Positions 32,007 through 41,477 of a stretch of 64,000 nt of DNA are shown piece by piece; within the stretch, counting starts at the first letter, position 1, and the number at the start of each line of letters is the position of its first letter. A model generated the notes under the pieces. The model did no database searches. It worked only from the letters and a program-made list of their open reading frames with translations, and had not been told where the DNA came from. The DNA is from CAMFLJ01 sp963702555 (GTDB taxonomy: Bacteria; Actinomycetota; Acidimicrobiia; Acidimicrobiales; Acidimicrobilacustridaceae). The stretch is from NCBI GenBank assembly GCA_963702555.1, contig CAVPCW010000006.1, positions 310,001-374,000 on the forward strand. The letters run 5' to 3'. Position numbers and translations under genes: made by a program.

Positions 32007-32037
32007 GAAGGGCCCCGGCACACGGCCGGGGCCCTTC
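32007..32037. terminator. Perfect 13-bp hairpin after the thiolase gene
   Basis: GAAGGGCCCCGGC (32007-32019) and GCCGGGGCCCTTC (32025-32037) are exact complements with a five-base loop, 36 bases beyond the thiolase stop on the minus strand. No U-tract. It separates thiolase transcription from the SNase promoter. Confidence 0.75.
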
Positions 32038-32072
32038 GAGGTGGGTGGTCGGTGCGGCGGGGCCGCCCCGGG

Positions 32073-33248
32073 TCAGATCCGCTCGATGAGCGTGCCGGTG
32101 CCGAGGCCGCCACCGCAGCACATGGTGACGATGGCCCGCTGGCCACCGGAGCGCTGCAGCTCGTGCACCGCCTTGGTGAGCAGGATGGAGCCGGTGCCGC
32201 CGAGCGGGTGGCCGAGGGCGATGGCACCGCCGTTGGGGTTGACCTTCTCGATGTCGCCGTCGAGCTCCTTGGCCCAGGCCAGCACGACCGAGGCGAAGGC
32301 CTCGTTGATCTCGAAGACGTCGATGTCGTCGATCGAGAGGTCGTTGCGCTGGAGCAGGTGACGGGTGGCGTCGATGGGTCCGGTGAGCATGAGCACCGGG
32401 TCGACGCCCACGAGGCAGGTGTCGACGATGCGGGCGATCGGGGTGACGCCGAGCTCGGCGGCCTTCTCGGCGGTCATCATCAGCACGGCCGAGGCGCCGT
32501 CGGAGATCTGGGACGACGTGCCGGCGGTGTGGACCCCCTCGTCGACGACGGCCTTGAGGTTGCCGAGGGTCTCGAGCGAGGTGTCGCGGAGGCCTTCGTC
32601 GCGGGCGACGTGGTGGGTGGTGCCCGTGGGCTTGCCGTCCTCGCCGAGGTCGGGGGCGTCGACGGGGATCACCTGGGTGCCGAAGCGGTCCTCGGCCCAG
32701 GCCTGGGCGCCCAGCTCCTGGGAGCGGAGGCCGAGGCCGTCGGTGTCGTCGCGGGTGATGCCCCACTTGCGGGCGATGCGCTCGGCGCCCTCGAACTGGC
32801 TCGTGTACTCGTAGAGCGGGAAGTAGGTCTTGGGGACCGGGACGCCCAGGTCGAGGGGGCGGGCCACGTTGGAGCCGATCGGAACCCGGCTCATGACCTC
32901 GACGCCGCCGGCGACGGCCACGTCGATGACACCGCTCTTCACGAGGGCGTAGGCGATGTCGGCAGCCTGCTGGCTGGAGCCGCACTGGGCGTCGACGGTG
33001 GTGGCGGCCACCTCGAGCGGGAGGCCGGCGGCGAGCCAGGCCGTGCGGGTGACGTTGAACGCCTGCATGCCGATCTGGTCGACGCAGCCGCCCACGACCT
33101 GGCCGACCTCGGCGGGGTCGACGCCGGTGCGCTCGAACAGCGCCTTGAAGGGCACCCCGAGCAGGTCGGCGGAGTGCATGGTGGACAGGCCCCCGTTGCG
33201 GCGCCCCACGGGCGTGCGAACGGCATCGACGATCACGACATCACGCAT
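32073..33248 (-). CDS. Thiolase (acetyl-CoA acetyltransferase family)
   Basis: Catalyses thiolytic cleavage of 3-ketoacyl-CoA, or the reverse condensation, in fatty acid or steroid side-chain breakdown. The 391-residue product has the usual length, nucleophile Cys89 in VDAQCGSSQQ, NEAFAS (about 328), GHPLGGTG with the active His (about 349) and the second Cys in MCCGGGLGTG. TAGGCT (33255-33260) is exactly six bases before the ATG, so the message is probably leaderless. Confidence 0.95.
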   Translation of the reverse strand: MRDVVIVDAVRTPVGRRNGGLSTMHSADLLGVPFKALFERTGVDPAEVGQVVGGCVDQIGMQAFNVTRTAWLAAGLPLEVAATTVDAQCGSSQQAADIAYALVKSGVIDVAVAGGVEVMSRVPIGSNVARPLDLGVPVPKTYFPLYEYTSQFEGAERIARKWGITRDDTDGLGLRSQELGAQAWAEDRFGTQVIPVDAPDLGEDGKPTGTTHHVARDEGLRDTSLETLGNLKAVVDEGVHTAGTSSQISDGASAVLMMTAEKAAELGVTPIARIVDTCLVGVDPVLMLTGPIDATRHLLQRNDLSIDDIDVFEINEAFASVVLAWAKELDGDIEKVNPNGGAIALGHPLGGTGSILLTKAVHELQRSGGQRAIVTMCCGGGLGTGTLIERI

Positions 33249-33299
33249 GGGACGAGCCTAGGTCGGGGCGGCTCGTGGCCCCCAAAGGCTGACGGACCG

Positions 33300-33533
33300 T
33301 CAGGCGGCGGTGATGTGGCGCTCGCCCGGGAGGGGCTGGCGGGCGGCCTGCAGGGCCTGGCGGGCCCGGGAGATGCCGGCGCGCCCGCGCTCGCGGGCGG
33401 TGTCGTCGATGCGCCACTGGGCGGGCGCCTCGGTGGGGTCGGTGGTGGCCTCGGAGGGCCGGCGGTCGGTGCCCGGGCGGGCATCGGCCCGACGGGCCTC
33501 GGAGCGGGGGATCAGTCGCAGCTGTGCATCCAT
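33300..33533 (-). CDS. Small hydrophilic protein, 77 residues
   Basis: Not named. The product is Arg- and Ala-rich; its C-terminal helix, WRIDDTARERGRAGISRARQ, resembles short conserved actinobacterial proteins of unknown function that end in a similar motif. The ATG follows GGGGAGA by seven bases. It is upstream of the thiolase on the same strand, but the thiolase has its own promoter. Confidence 0.6.
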   Translation of the reverse strand: MDAQLRLIPRSEARRADARPGTDRRPSEATTDPTEAPAQWRIDDTARERGRAGISRARQALQAARQPLPGERHITAA

Positions 33534-33630
33534 GGGAACAGTCTCCCCAGGGGGTGTGACAGTGGCTCGGGCGCCCGCCGAGAACGGCCCGGAACCGGGG
33601 TCCGGCCCCTCCCGCCTACCATGCGCCGCA

Positions 33631-34410
33631 GTGGACGCGCGCCAGTGGCTGGGGCTCCAGCCGACCCACAACCCGATGCGCTGGTACCTCCCGGTCACCC
33701 CGGGCATCTGCAGCGGCTACGGCACCCTCTTCGGGGGGTGCGGCCTCGGTGCCGCCATCGACGTGCTCGAGCGGGTCACCGAGCGGCCGGTGGTCTGGGC
33801 CTGCGCCCAGTACCTCAACTACACGAAGCCCCCGTCGGTGGTCGACCTCGACGTGCACGTCGGGGCCGAGGGCCGCACCACCACCCAGGCCCGGGTGCTG
33901 GGCTCGGTGGGCAGCACCGAGATCTTCACGGTGAACGCCGCCCTCGGCAGCCGCGAGATGCCGGATGCCGCCCACTGGGTCACCCGGCCCGACGTGGCCC
34001 CGCCCGACGAGTGCCCGCCCCGCGAGATGCGGTTCTCACCTGGCAACACGATCGCGAGCCGCCTCGAGCAGCGGATGGCCATCGAGGCCCCCGGCACCGG
34101 CCACACGGCGATGTGGACCCGCATGCCCGACCTGCTCGAGGTGTCGGCCGCCTCGCTCGCCGTGCTCGGCGACTTCGTGCCGATGGGCCTCGGTCAGGCC
34201 ATGCCCAACGACATCAACTCCAACAGCCTCGACAACACCCTGCGCATCGTCGACCTCGTCCCCACCGACTGGGTGCTCGTCGACATCCGCATCGAGGCGG
34301 TGGCCCGGGGCTTCGGCCACGGCCACCTCTACCTCTGGGCCGAGGACGGCTCGCTGCTGGGCACGGCGAGCCAGTCGGCCATGATCCGCCCCTGGAACTG
34401 GGAGAGCTGA
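33631..34410 (+). CDS. Acyl-CoA thioesterase, double-hotdog (TesB-like)
   Basis: Hydrolyses or gates acyl-CoA intermediates. The 259-residue product has two hotdog halves: GYGTLFGGCGLGAAIDVLE (about 30-48) with AQYLNYTKPPSVVDLDV, and LGDFVPMGLGQAMPNDINSN with the C-terminal SLLGTASQSAMIRP. A GTG start eight bases after TACCAT (33617-33622) fits the local leaderless pattern. Its TGA overlaps the ATG of the LLM gene, so the two are translationally coupled and probably share a pathway. Confidence 0.85.
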   Translation: MDARQWLGLQPTHNPMRWYLPVTPGICSGYGTLFGGCGLGAAIDVLERVTERPVVWACAQYLNYTKPPSVVDLDVHVGAEGRTTTQARVLGSVGSTEIFTVNAALGSREMPDAAHWVTRPDVAPPDECPPREMRFSPGNTIASRLEQRMAIEAPGTGHTAMWTRMPDLLEVSAASLAVLGDFVPMGLGQAMPNDINSNSLDNTLRIVDLVPTDWVLVDIRIEAVARGFGHGHLYLWAEDGSLLGTASQSAMIRPWNWES

Positions 34411-35390
34411 TGGCGCCGTACCGCGGCTTCGGGATGACCATCCCCTTCGACGGCGTGCCGCTGCACGCCCAGCGCGAGCGGATCGAGGAGCTCGCCGACC
34501 TCGGCTACACCGACGTGTGGTCGATGGAGGCCGACGGCACCGACGGCCTCACCCCGCTGGCGCTCACCTCCGTGTGGGCGCCGTCGCTGCGCCTCGGCAC
34601 CGCCATCCTCCCCGTCTACACGAGGGGCCCCGCCCTGCTCGCCCAGAGCGCCGGCTCGATGGCCCAGGCCGCGCCCGGGCGCTTCGTGCTCGGCATCGGC
34701 GCCTCGTCCAACATCATCGTCGAGCGCTGGAACGGCGTGCCCTTCTCCGAGCCCTACAAGCGGGTCCGCGACACCGTCCGGTTCCTCCGGGCCGCGTTCA
34801 CCGGCGAGAAGGTCACAGAGACCTACGACACGTTCACCGTGAACGGCTTCCGCCTCGGGCCCACCGCCGTGCCCGAGCAGGCCCCACCGATCCTGGTGGC
34901 GGCCCTCCGCGAGGGCATGCTCAACCTCGCCGGCAAGGAGGGCGACGGCGCCATCGTGAACTGGCTCTCGGCCGACGACGTCGCCACCGTGGCCCCCATC
35001 GTGAAGGCCCACGGCGACGACAAGGAGATCGTGGCCCGCCTCTTCGTCGCCCCGTCGGAGGACACCGACACCGTTCGGGCCCAGGCCCGCTACGCGGTGG
35101 CCGCGTACGTGAACGTGCCCGTCTACGCCGCCTTCCACGAATGGTTGGGTCGGGGCCCGCAGCTCGAGCCGGTGTGGTCGGCCTGGAAGGCCGGCGACCG
35201 CGCCGCCGCCCTCGCCGCCATCCCCGACGAGGTCGTCGACGACCTCATCATCCACGGCTCCTACGACGAGTGCCGGGCCCACATCCAGCGCTACGTCGAC
35301 AACGGGGTCACCACCCCGTCGATCACGGTGATGCCCCTCGGTGGCGTCGACGTGCGCGAGGCCGTGCGCCGCCTCGCCCCCTCCGCCTAG
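34410..35390 (+). CDS. LLM-class F420-type oxidoreductase, copy 2
   Basis: TIM-barrel flavin- or F420-dependent oxidoreductase, 326 residues. Landmarks are TDVWSMEADGTDGLTPLAL, LGTAILPVYTRGPALLAQ (about 65), GRFVLGIGASSNIIVERWNG (about 92) and the C-terminal GGVDVREAVRRLAP. The same layout in related proteins is annotated as F420-dependent. The ATG overlaps the thioesterase stop (TGATG), and the stop codon overlaps that of the convergent dioxygenase gene by three bases. Confidence 0.9.
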   Translation: MAPYRGFGMTIPFDGVPLHAQRERIEELADLGYTDVWSMEADGTDGLTPLALTSVWAPSLRLGTAILPVYTRGPALLAQSAGSMAQAAPGRFVLGIGASSNIIVERWNGVPFSEPYKRVRDTVRFLRAAFTGEKVTETYDTFTVNGFRLGPTAVPEQAPPILVAALREGMLNLAGKEGDGAIVNWLSADDVATVAPIVKAHGDDKEIVARLFVAPSEDTDTVRAQARYAVAAYVNVPVYAAFHEWLGRGPQLEPVWSAWKAGDRAAALAAIPDEVVDDLIIHGSYDECRAHIQRYVDNGVTTPSITVMPLGGVDVREAVRRLAPSA

Positions 35391-36640
35391 CCCTCGACCG
35401 CCGCCAGCGGGCTCGGGGCCTGCGAGGTCGTGTACTGGGCGTTCTCACGGATGCGCTCGAGGTCGTTGCCGTCAGCGCCTCTGGTGGCCGTGCCGTCGCG
35501 GCCCTTCAGGCCGAAGCCGGTGTACATGACGATGCGCTCGCCGGTGATGGGGGGCTGGGCCTCGTGGAGGGTGCACGAAAGGTGCACGGTGAGGTCGCCC
35601 TTGCGGGTGGGCAGGGGCAGGGCGGGCAGCCAGGCGGCGTCGGTGCCGGCGAGGCTCGACGGCATGAGCAGCCGGTGCGAGCCGGGCACGACCCGGAGCT
35701 GGCCGCGGCCCTCGCCGCCGTCGGTCACCGAGATGCCGATGGTGGTGCTGCAGCAGCCGTAGGCGTGGCGGCCGAGGTTGCAGTCACGGTGCCACGGCAC
35801 GTCGGAGATGCCCTTGGTGATCGCCAGCGGCTTCACCAGTGCCTCGATCACATTCGTGTCCATGGGGCGTGAGACGAGCGTGTCGCCGCCCTGGAGGGTG
35901 CGGCGGAGCTGCTCCCATCGGCCGCTGGTGAGGATGGCGAGCGTGGCGGGCGAGTGATCGTGGAAGTGCTGGAGCCGGACGCACCGCTCGGTGCCGTCGG
36001 CGGTGGTGGCCCACCACGAGTTGCCGTCGCCGGGGGAGTAGGTGGGGAGGGCCCGCTCGACGTCGGCGGCGATGGTGTCCATGTCGGCCGGGTCGACCCA
36101 CCCCCGGAGGTGGAGGAAGCCGGCCTCGCGGAGGAAGTGGTTCACCTCGTCGGGGTCGTCGTCGGGGGTGAAGGCCCGATGGAGGTCGAGTGGCGCACCG
36201 TCGCGGTCGACGAAGTCGGTGTCGTCGCCCACGACCGGCCAGCCCTCGAGCAGGCACAGCCAGATGGAGTCCCAGGCGATGAGGTCGTCGTAGAAGCGGG
36301 CACCGGTGCGAAGGAGCCCACCGATGAAGAACGTGCACAGCGACTGCTGCTGCTGGGCGAACGCGGAGAACAGCTCAGGGGTGAGGTCGACGATGACGGC
36401 GTCGTCGGCCTTCCCGTCGACGACCGTGAGGCGCCCGTCGTCGAGCAGCAGCGAGCGCACGTCGCCGCCGATGTCGAGGGCGAGGGGTCGGGTGCCCAGC
36501 CGGGCCAGGCCCTCGGCGGCCAGCGCGCCGTTGCGGTCGAGCAGGTCGGGCCACCACTCGGCGAAGAAGGTCGACGGGTCGACCTCGACCATGTCGGCGT
36601 CGTTGCGGGTGCGGCGGTCGATGGTGCGCAGTGCCGTCAT
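35387..36640 (-). CDS. Phytanoyl-CoA dioxygenase (PhyH)-family protein
   Basis: Fe(II)/2-oxoglutarate-dependent dioxygenase family, 417 residues, longer than the 300 usual because of an N-terminal SCP2-like extension (about 35-115, with GGDVRSLLLDDGRLTVVDGKADDAV). The iron site candidates are WHRDCNLGRH (about 287) for H-x-D and HLSCTLHEAQ (about 365) for the distal His. A sterol-carrier-like domain fused to a dioxygenase suggests a lipid or sterol substrate; that is inference. A G-rich site precedes the ATG by five bases. Confidence 0.82.
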   Translation of the reverse strand: MTALRTIDRRTRNDADMVEVDPSTFFAEWWPDLLDRNGALAAEGLARLGTRPLALDIGGDVRSLLLDDGRLTVVDGKADDAVIVDLTPELFSAFAQQQQSLCTFFIGGLLRTGARFYDDLIAWDSIWLCLLEGWPVVGDDTDFVDRDGAPLDLHRAFTPDDDPDEVNHFLREAGFLHLRGWVDPADMDTIAADVERALPTYSPGDGNSWWATTADGTERCVRLQHFHDHSPATLAILTSGRWEQLRRTLQGGDTLVSRPMDTNVIEALVKPLAITKGISDVPWHRDCNLGRHAYGCCSTTIGISVTDGGEGRGQLRVVPGSHRLLMPSSLAGTDAAWLPALPLPTRKGDLTVHLSCTLHEAQPPITGERIVMYTGFGLKGRDGTATRGADGNDLERIRENAQYTTSQAPSPLAAVEG

Positions 36641-36707
36641 GGAGCCCCCCCGGGTCGTCGGCCCCACCAGTCAACCAGCCCGACGCCGGCGAGGCCGGGC
36701 GCAGGGA

Positions 36708-37022
36708 TCAGAGCAGCCTCATCTGCTCGGAGCGCGCCGCCCGTTCGGGCAGCGGCTCCCACACCACACCGCCCCGGGGGCCGGTGCCCTTGACCTCGAC
36801 CAGGTCGAGCGGGAGCGAGAGCAGGGCCCCCTTGAGGTCGTGCACGCCGAGGCTGCCGTCGTTCTCGCGGCGGGCGACCGTGCCGTCCTTCCAGTGCTCG
36901 CCATCGCGGCGGCGGAAGCGCACGGGGTCGCCCTCGGCGAGGCCGAGCTCGGCCAGCCCGGCGGCCGGGAAGGGTTCGCGCTCCTTCGGCTTGCGGCTGA
37001 GCGGCTTGCGGGCGGGGGGCAC
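36708..37022 (-). CDS. Small conserved hypothetical protein
   Basis: Not named. The 104-residue product is basic at the N-terminus, with a central SH3-like or KOW-like beta segment PVRFRRRDGEHWKDGTVARR (about 33-52) and DGSLGVHDLKG, then WEPLPERAARSEQM. I recall similar small actinobacterial proteins without a known role. The GTG start lies 18 bases after the LLM stop on the same strand, so the two are probably cotranscribed. Confidence 0.6.
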   Translation of the reverse strand: MPPARKPLSRKPKEREPFPAAGLAELGLAEGDPVRFRRRDGEHWKDGTVARRENDGSLGVHDLKGALLSLPLDLVEVKGTGPRGGVVWEPLPERAARSEQMRLL

Positions 37023-37040
37023 GGTGGACGAGGCCCTCGG

Positions 37041-38033
37041 TCAGCCGGCGCCGGCCGCGGCGTCGAGGGTGGCGCGCACCACGGCCATCCGGTCGTCGCC
37101 CCACGGCATCGGCATCACCACGGGCACCTCGACGCCGGCGTCGACGTAGGCCTGCACGGTGGCGTGCACGTGGTCGGCGTCGCCGAGCACGTCGATGGCG
37201 TCGCACATGCGGTCGGAGACGGCGGCGACGGCGCCGTCGCGGTCGCCGGCGGCGTGCCGGGCCCGGATCTCGGCGACCTCGTCGCCGAAGCCCGCTCGCT
37301 CGAAGTTGGCGGCGTAGGCGTCGACCACGGCGTAGGAGAAGAGGTCGCGGCGGGCGTTGCGGCGCTGGGCCTCCGCGTCGGTGACGCCCACGTGCACGTA
37401 GGCGTAGACCGTGGCGTCGCCGCCCGCCCGCACCTGCTCGACCGACCAGGCGACGTGGCTCGCGGGCAGGTAGTTGAGCAGCACGCCGTCGGCGAGCTCG
37501 CCGGCGAGGCGCAGCATGCCGGGGTTGAGGGCGCCCAGCACGATCTTCGGGCGGCGCTCACCGAGGCGCACCCCGAGGCGGAACCCCTTCACGCGGAAGA
37601 AGTCGCCGTCGAAGTCGACCTTCTCACCGCTGAGGCAGGCCCGCAGCAGCGTGAGGTACTCCCTCATCCGGGCGAGGGGACGGTCGGCGCCGTACTCGGC
37701 GCCGTGCCAGCGCGACACCACGGCGGGCGACGAGGCCCCGACCCCGAGCAGCACGTCGACATCGGGGTGCAGGGCCTGGAGCGTGGCCGCGCCCATCGCG
37801 GTGAGGGGCGGCGTGCGGAGCGGCGTGGCCAGCACGCCGGTGCCGAGGCCCAGGCCCGGCTGAGCGGCGCCCACGGCGGCGAGGGTGGCGAACGCCTCGG
37901 TGCCGACGGTCTCGGCGACCCAGAACGAGCGGTAGCCCAGGTCTGTGGCCCAGCCCGCCGCGGTGAGCCCGGCATCGGTGCCGAGGGCGGAGAAGCTGGC
38001 GAAGGTGACCCCGAGGTCGGCGGCCGGTGCCAT
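37041..38033 (-). CDS. LLM-class F420-type oxidoreductase, copy 3
   Basis: 330-residue TIM-barrel oxidoreductase. Signature regions are YRSFWVAETVGTEAFATLAA (about 34), LGTGVLATPLRTPPL (about 62), VDVLLGVGASSPAVVSRWHG (about 91) and the cofactor region LRLAGELADGVLLNYLP. Expected to reduce or oxidise a substrate with F420H2/F420. TAGCGT lies eight bases before the ATG. The small gene at 36708 follows it on the same strand. Confidence 0.88.
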   Translation of the reverse strand: MAPAADLGVTFASFSALGTDAGLTAAGWATDLGYRSFWVAETVGTEAFATLAAVGAAQPGLGLGTGVLATPLRTPPLTAMGAATLQALHPDVDVLLGVGASSPAVVSRWHGAEYGADRPLARMREYLTLLRACLSGEKVDFDGDFFRVKGFRLGVRLGERRPKIVLGALNPGMLRLAGELADGVLLNYLPASHVAWSVEQVRAGGDATVYAYVHVGVTDAEAQRRNARRDLFSYAVVDAYAANFERAGFGDEVAEIRARHAAGDRDGAVAAVSDRMCDAIDVLGDADHVHATVQAYVDAGVEVPVVMPMPWGDDRMAVVRATLDAAAGAG

Positions 38034-38064
38034 GGCGACCGACGCTACCGCCGCGGGCAGGGGC

Positions 38065-39546
<1,482 letters not shown>

Positions 39547-39653
39547 AGTCCGATGAGCCTACGGGCTGGCGGAACCCACGTGGCCCCGCGTCCGCGCGGT
39601 GAAGAACTTCCGGAAATGACGTCCTTGAAACCCACTTGTCACACCGATGCCCC

Positions 39654-39776
39654 TACGATGCAGATCACCGGGAAGCGGCCGGCCGGAAACCCCCTGGGTC
39701 CACCGGAGCGCATCGGGGTAGGAAGTGCCCCCGACGTCTGCGAGCGGCCGTGAACCCGGCCACGACAGGAGACACC
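39654..39776 (+). promoter_or_regulatory. Promoter and long leader of the 56-residue gene
   Basis: TACGAT (39654-39659) is a good -10 match, giving a leader of about 110 bases for a 56-codon gene. The leader can form several short stems, among them GGGG/CCCC around TAGGAAGTG at 39715-39731, and ends with CAGGAG seven bases before the ATG. Its length compared with the gene suggests a regulatory RNA element; I could not match it to a known riboswitch class. Confidence 0.35.
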
Positions 39777-39947
39777 ATGACCGAGACCCACGAGCTGGAT
39801 GCGATCACCGAAGCGCTGTCGATCATCGATCGGGCGCTCGGCGAGATGCTCCACCGAGAGCTCGTGAGCACCAACGAGGTCGCCGACCTGCTGCTCGACG
39901 TGCGGTCGGCCCTCTCCCACGACGCCGCGGCACTGGCTCAGAACTGA
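39777..39947 (+). CDS. Small acidic helical protein, 56 residues
   Basis: Not recognised. The product is acidic and all-alpha in appearance, with heptad-like spacing in ITEALSIIDRALGEMLHREL and VADLLLDVRSALS, suited to a small coiled-coil or helical bundle. CAGGAG lies seven bases before the ATG. An unusually long leader precedes it and two strong hairpins follow. It has no obvious partner among its neighbours. Confidence 0.6.
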   Translation: MTETHELDAITEALSIIDRALGEMLHRELVSTNEVADLLLDVRSALSHDAAALAQN

Positions 39948-39949
39948 TC

Positions 39950-39970
39950 GGAGGCGGGTCTCCCGCCTCC
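39950..39970. terminator. Hairpin directly after the 56-residue gene
   Basis: GGAGGCGGG and CCCGCCTCC pair exactly over a TCT loop, starting two bases after the stop codon. Confidence 0.65.
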
Positions 39971-39983
39971 CGACCCGGACATC

Positions 39984-40014
39984 GAAGGGGCGCGGCCACG
40001 GGCCGCGCCCCTTC
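39984..40014. terminator. Perfect 14-bp bidirectional terminator hairpin
   Basis: GAAGGGGCGCGGCC (39984-39997) and GGCCGCGCCCCTTC (40001-40014) are exact complements around ACG. It sits between the small gene and the convergent methyltransferase. The shape (GAAGGG...CCCTTC arms) closely matches the hairpins at 32007 and 47067, hinting at a shared terminator style. Confidence 0.78.
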
Positions 40015-40064
40015 CGCGTCCGGTCGCGGGTGCGTCAGAGTCGGGGGACGGGGACGGCGGAGGT

Positions 40065-40805
40065 CTAGGACGGGCTGACGGCGTGGACGCCACGCAGGTC
40101 CCCGTCGTCGTCGTGCCACGGGCCCACCAGGCCGAAGCCGGCCGCCAGCAGGAGCGAGCCGACCGCGTCGCCCTGATCACCGCCGACCTCGACCAGCAGC
40201 GCCCCGCCGGGGTGCAGCAACCGGGCGGCGTCGCCGATCACCCGGGCGACCACCCCGAGGCCGTCGACCCCGCCGTCGAGGGCGTGGGTCGGCTCGTGGT
40301 GCTGCACGTCGGCCGGCAGCAGTCGTAGCGAGCCGGTGGGCACGTAGGGCGCCACCGCCGTCACGACGTCGAACGACGCCGCCCGCAGTGGCGTGCCCAG
40401 GTCACCGCGCACGGCGGCCACCCCGTTGCGACGGGCACAGGCCACGGCCCGGGGGTCGATGTCGACCGCCACGACGGCCGCCCCTGGGTGGGAGGCGGCG
40501 AGGTGCGAGGCCACGGCCCCACAGCCGGTGCAGAGGTCGGCGGCCCTTCCGTGCCCGGGCAGCACGGCGGCGGCCCTGCGGGCGAGCTCCTCGGTGGGGG
40601 GCCGGGGGACGAACACGCCGGGGTCGACCACGATCGGCCGTCCGCAGAAGGTGGTGTGCCCGGCGATCCAGGCGAACGGCTCGCCGGCCTCGCGGCGCCG
40701 CACCATCGCCTCGAGCCGGTCGGGGTCGCCGCCGGCCACCCGGACGAGCACCGCGGCTTCGTCGTCGGCCGCGACGCACCCGGCCGCACCGAGGCGGCGG
40801 GTCAC
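40065..40805 (-). CDS. PrmC-like N5-glutamine methyltransferase homologue
   Basis: SAM-dependent methyltransferase resembling release-factor glutamine methyltransferase. The 246-residue product has a helical N-terminal domain with EPFAWIAGHTTFCGRPIVVD (about 42), SAM motif DLCTGCGAVASHLA (about 90) and VDIDPRAVACAR. The NPPY catalytic motif of PrmC appears as VAPYVP; even the ANAPYVP form I know from actinobacterial relatives has the Asn, here replaced by Val. It may therefore be a divergent or inactive paralogue. GTG start; an upstream in-frame stretch has no start codon. Confidence 0.75.
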   Translation of the reverse strand: MTRRLGAAGCVAADDEAAVLVRVAGGDPDRLEAMVRRREAGEPFAWIAGHTTFCGRPIVVDPGVFVPRPPTEELARRAAAVLPGHGRAADLCTGCGAVASHLAASHPGAAVVAVDIDPRAVACARRNGVAAVRGDLGTPLRAASFDVVTAVAPYVPTGSLRLLPADVQHHEPTHALDGGVDGLGVVARVIGDAARLLHPGGALLVEVGGDQGDAVGSLLLAAGFGLVGPWHDDDGDLRGVHAVSPS

Positions 40806-40833
40806 GGCGGCGAGAGGGGTGTCGGCGCTCAGG

Positions 40834-41433
40834 TCACCGGTCGAGGCTGGTGTGCTTGAACTCGTTCAGCGACGGCCAGCCCGTCAGCATGTCGACCGCT
40901 CGCTCGATCGAGCGGCGGGCGTCGGCGGCGTCGACCGGGAGGTCCATGAGCCGAACGAAGGCGGCCCGACCACCGGCCATGAACGTGGGGACGCCCCACA
41001 CGTCGAGGTCGTCGACCGACGAGGTGTGCTCGTCGCGGACGATGTCGAGCGGCTTGCCCGTGGCGACCTCGGCGAACACCGCGTCGGCGTCGACCCCGTG
41101 GGTGGTGAGCAGGGCGCGCAGGACGGCTTCGTCGCGGATCTGGGCCCCCTCGGCGTGGCGGGCCTCGAAGATGGCCCGGTGCACCACGGGGAACCGCTCG
41201 GGGTCGGTGTCGCGGACCACGACGGCGACCTGCAGCGCCAGCAGGCCGGTGTCGTCGTCGGGGCGCTCCCAGATGGGGAGCTCACCCTCGTCGACGTGGA
41301 CCTGGCCGAGGGAGAACGGCACGAACGTGACGTCCCAGTCGGCGCCGTCGAGCAGTCCCTCGACCACGTGGGCGTGGACGATGCGGGCGAAGGGGCAGCG
41401 GTAGTCCCAGTTGACGGAGAAGCTGAGGGTCAT
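40834..41433 (-). CDS. DsbA-family thioredoxin-fold protein (FrnE-like)
   Basis: Thioredoxin-fold oxidoreductase or isomerase of the DsbA/2-hydroxychromene-2-carboxylate isomerase group, cytoplasmic. The 199-residue product begins with the first beta-strand SFSVNWDYRCPFARIVH, where the active-site position is a single Cys (CPFA) without the second Cys of a CxxC disulfide. VWGVPTFMAGGRAAFV (about 145) is the cis-Pro loop. A monothiol site suggests isomerase or glutathione-S-transferase kappa-like chemistry rather than disulfide formation. It is 28 bases upstream of the methyltransferase gene on the same strand. Confidence 0.8.
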   Translation of the reverse strand: MTLSFSVNWDYRCPFARIVHAHVVEGLLDGADWDVTFVPFSLGQVHVDEGELPIWERPDDDTGLLALQVAVVVRDTDPERFPVVHRAIFEARHAEGAQIRDEAVLRALLTTHGVDADAVFAEVATGKPLDIVRDEHTSSVDDLDVWGVPTFMAGGRAAFVRLMDLPVDAADARRSIERAVDMLTGWPSLNEFKHTSLDR

Positions 41434-41477
41434 GGTGGCGTGAACCTTCGTGGGGGTCGGGATGTTCCGCTCGGGAC

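Noticed and set aside
39660..39776. Assignment of the leader to a known riboswitch (for example c-di-AMP or c-di-GMP)
   Set aside because: I could not line up the conserved core of any class I know, so it is left as an unnamed structured leader.
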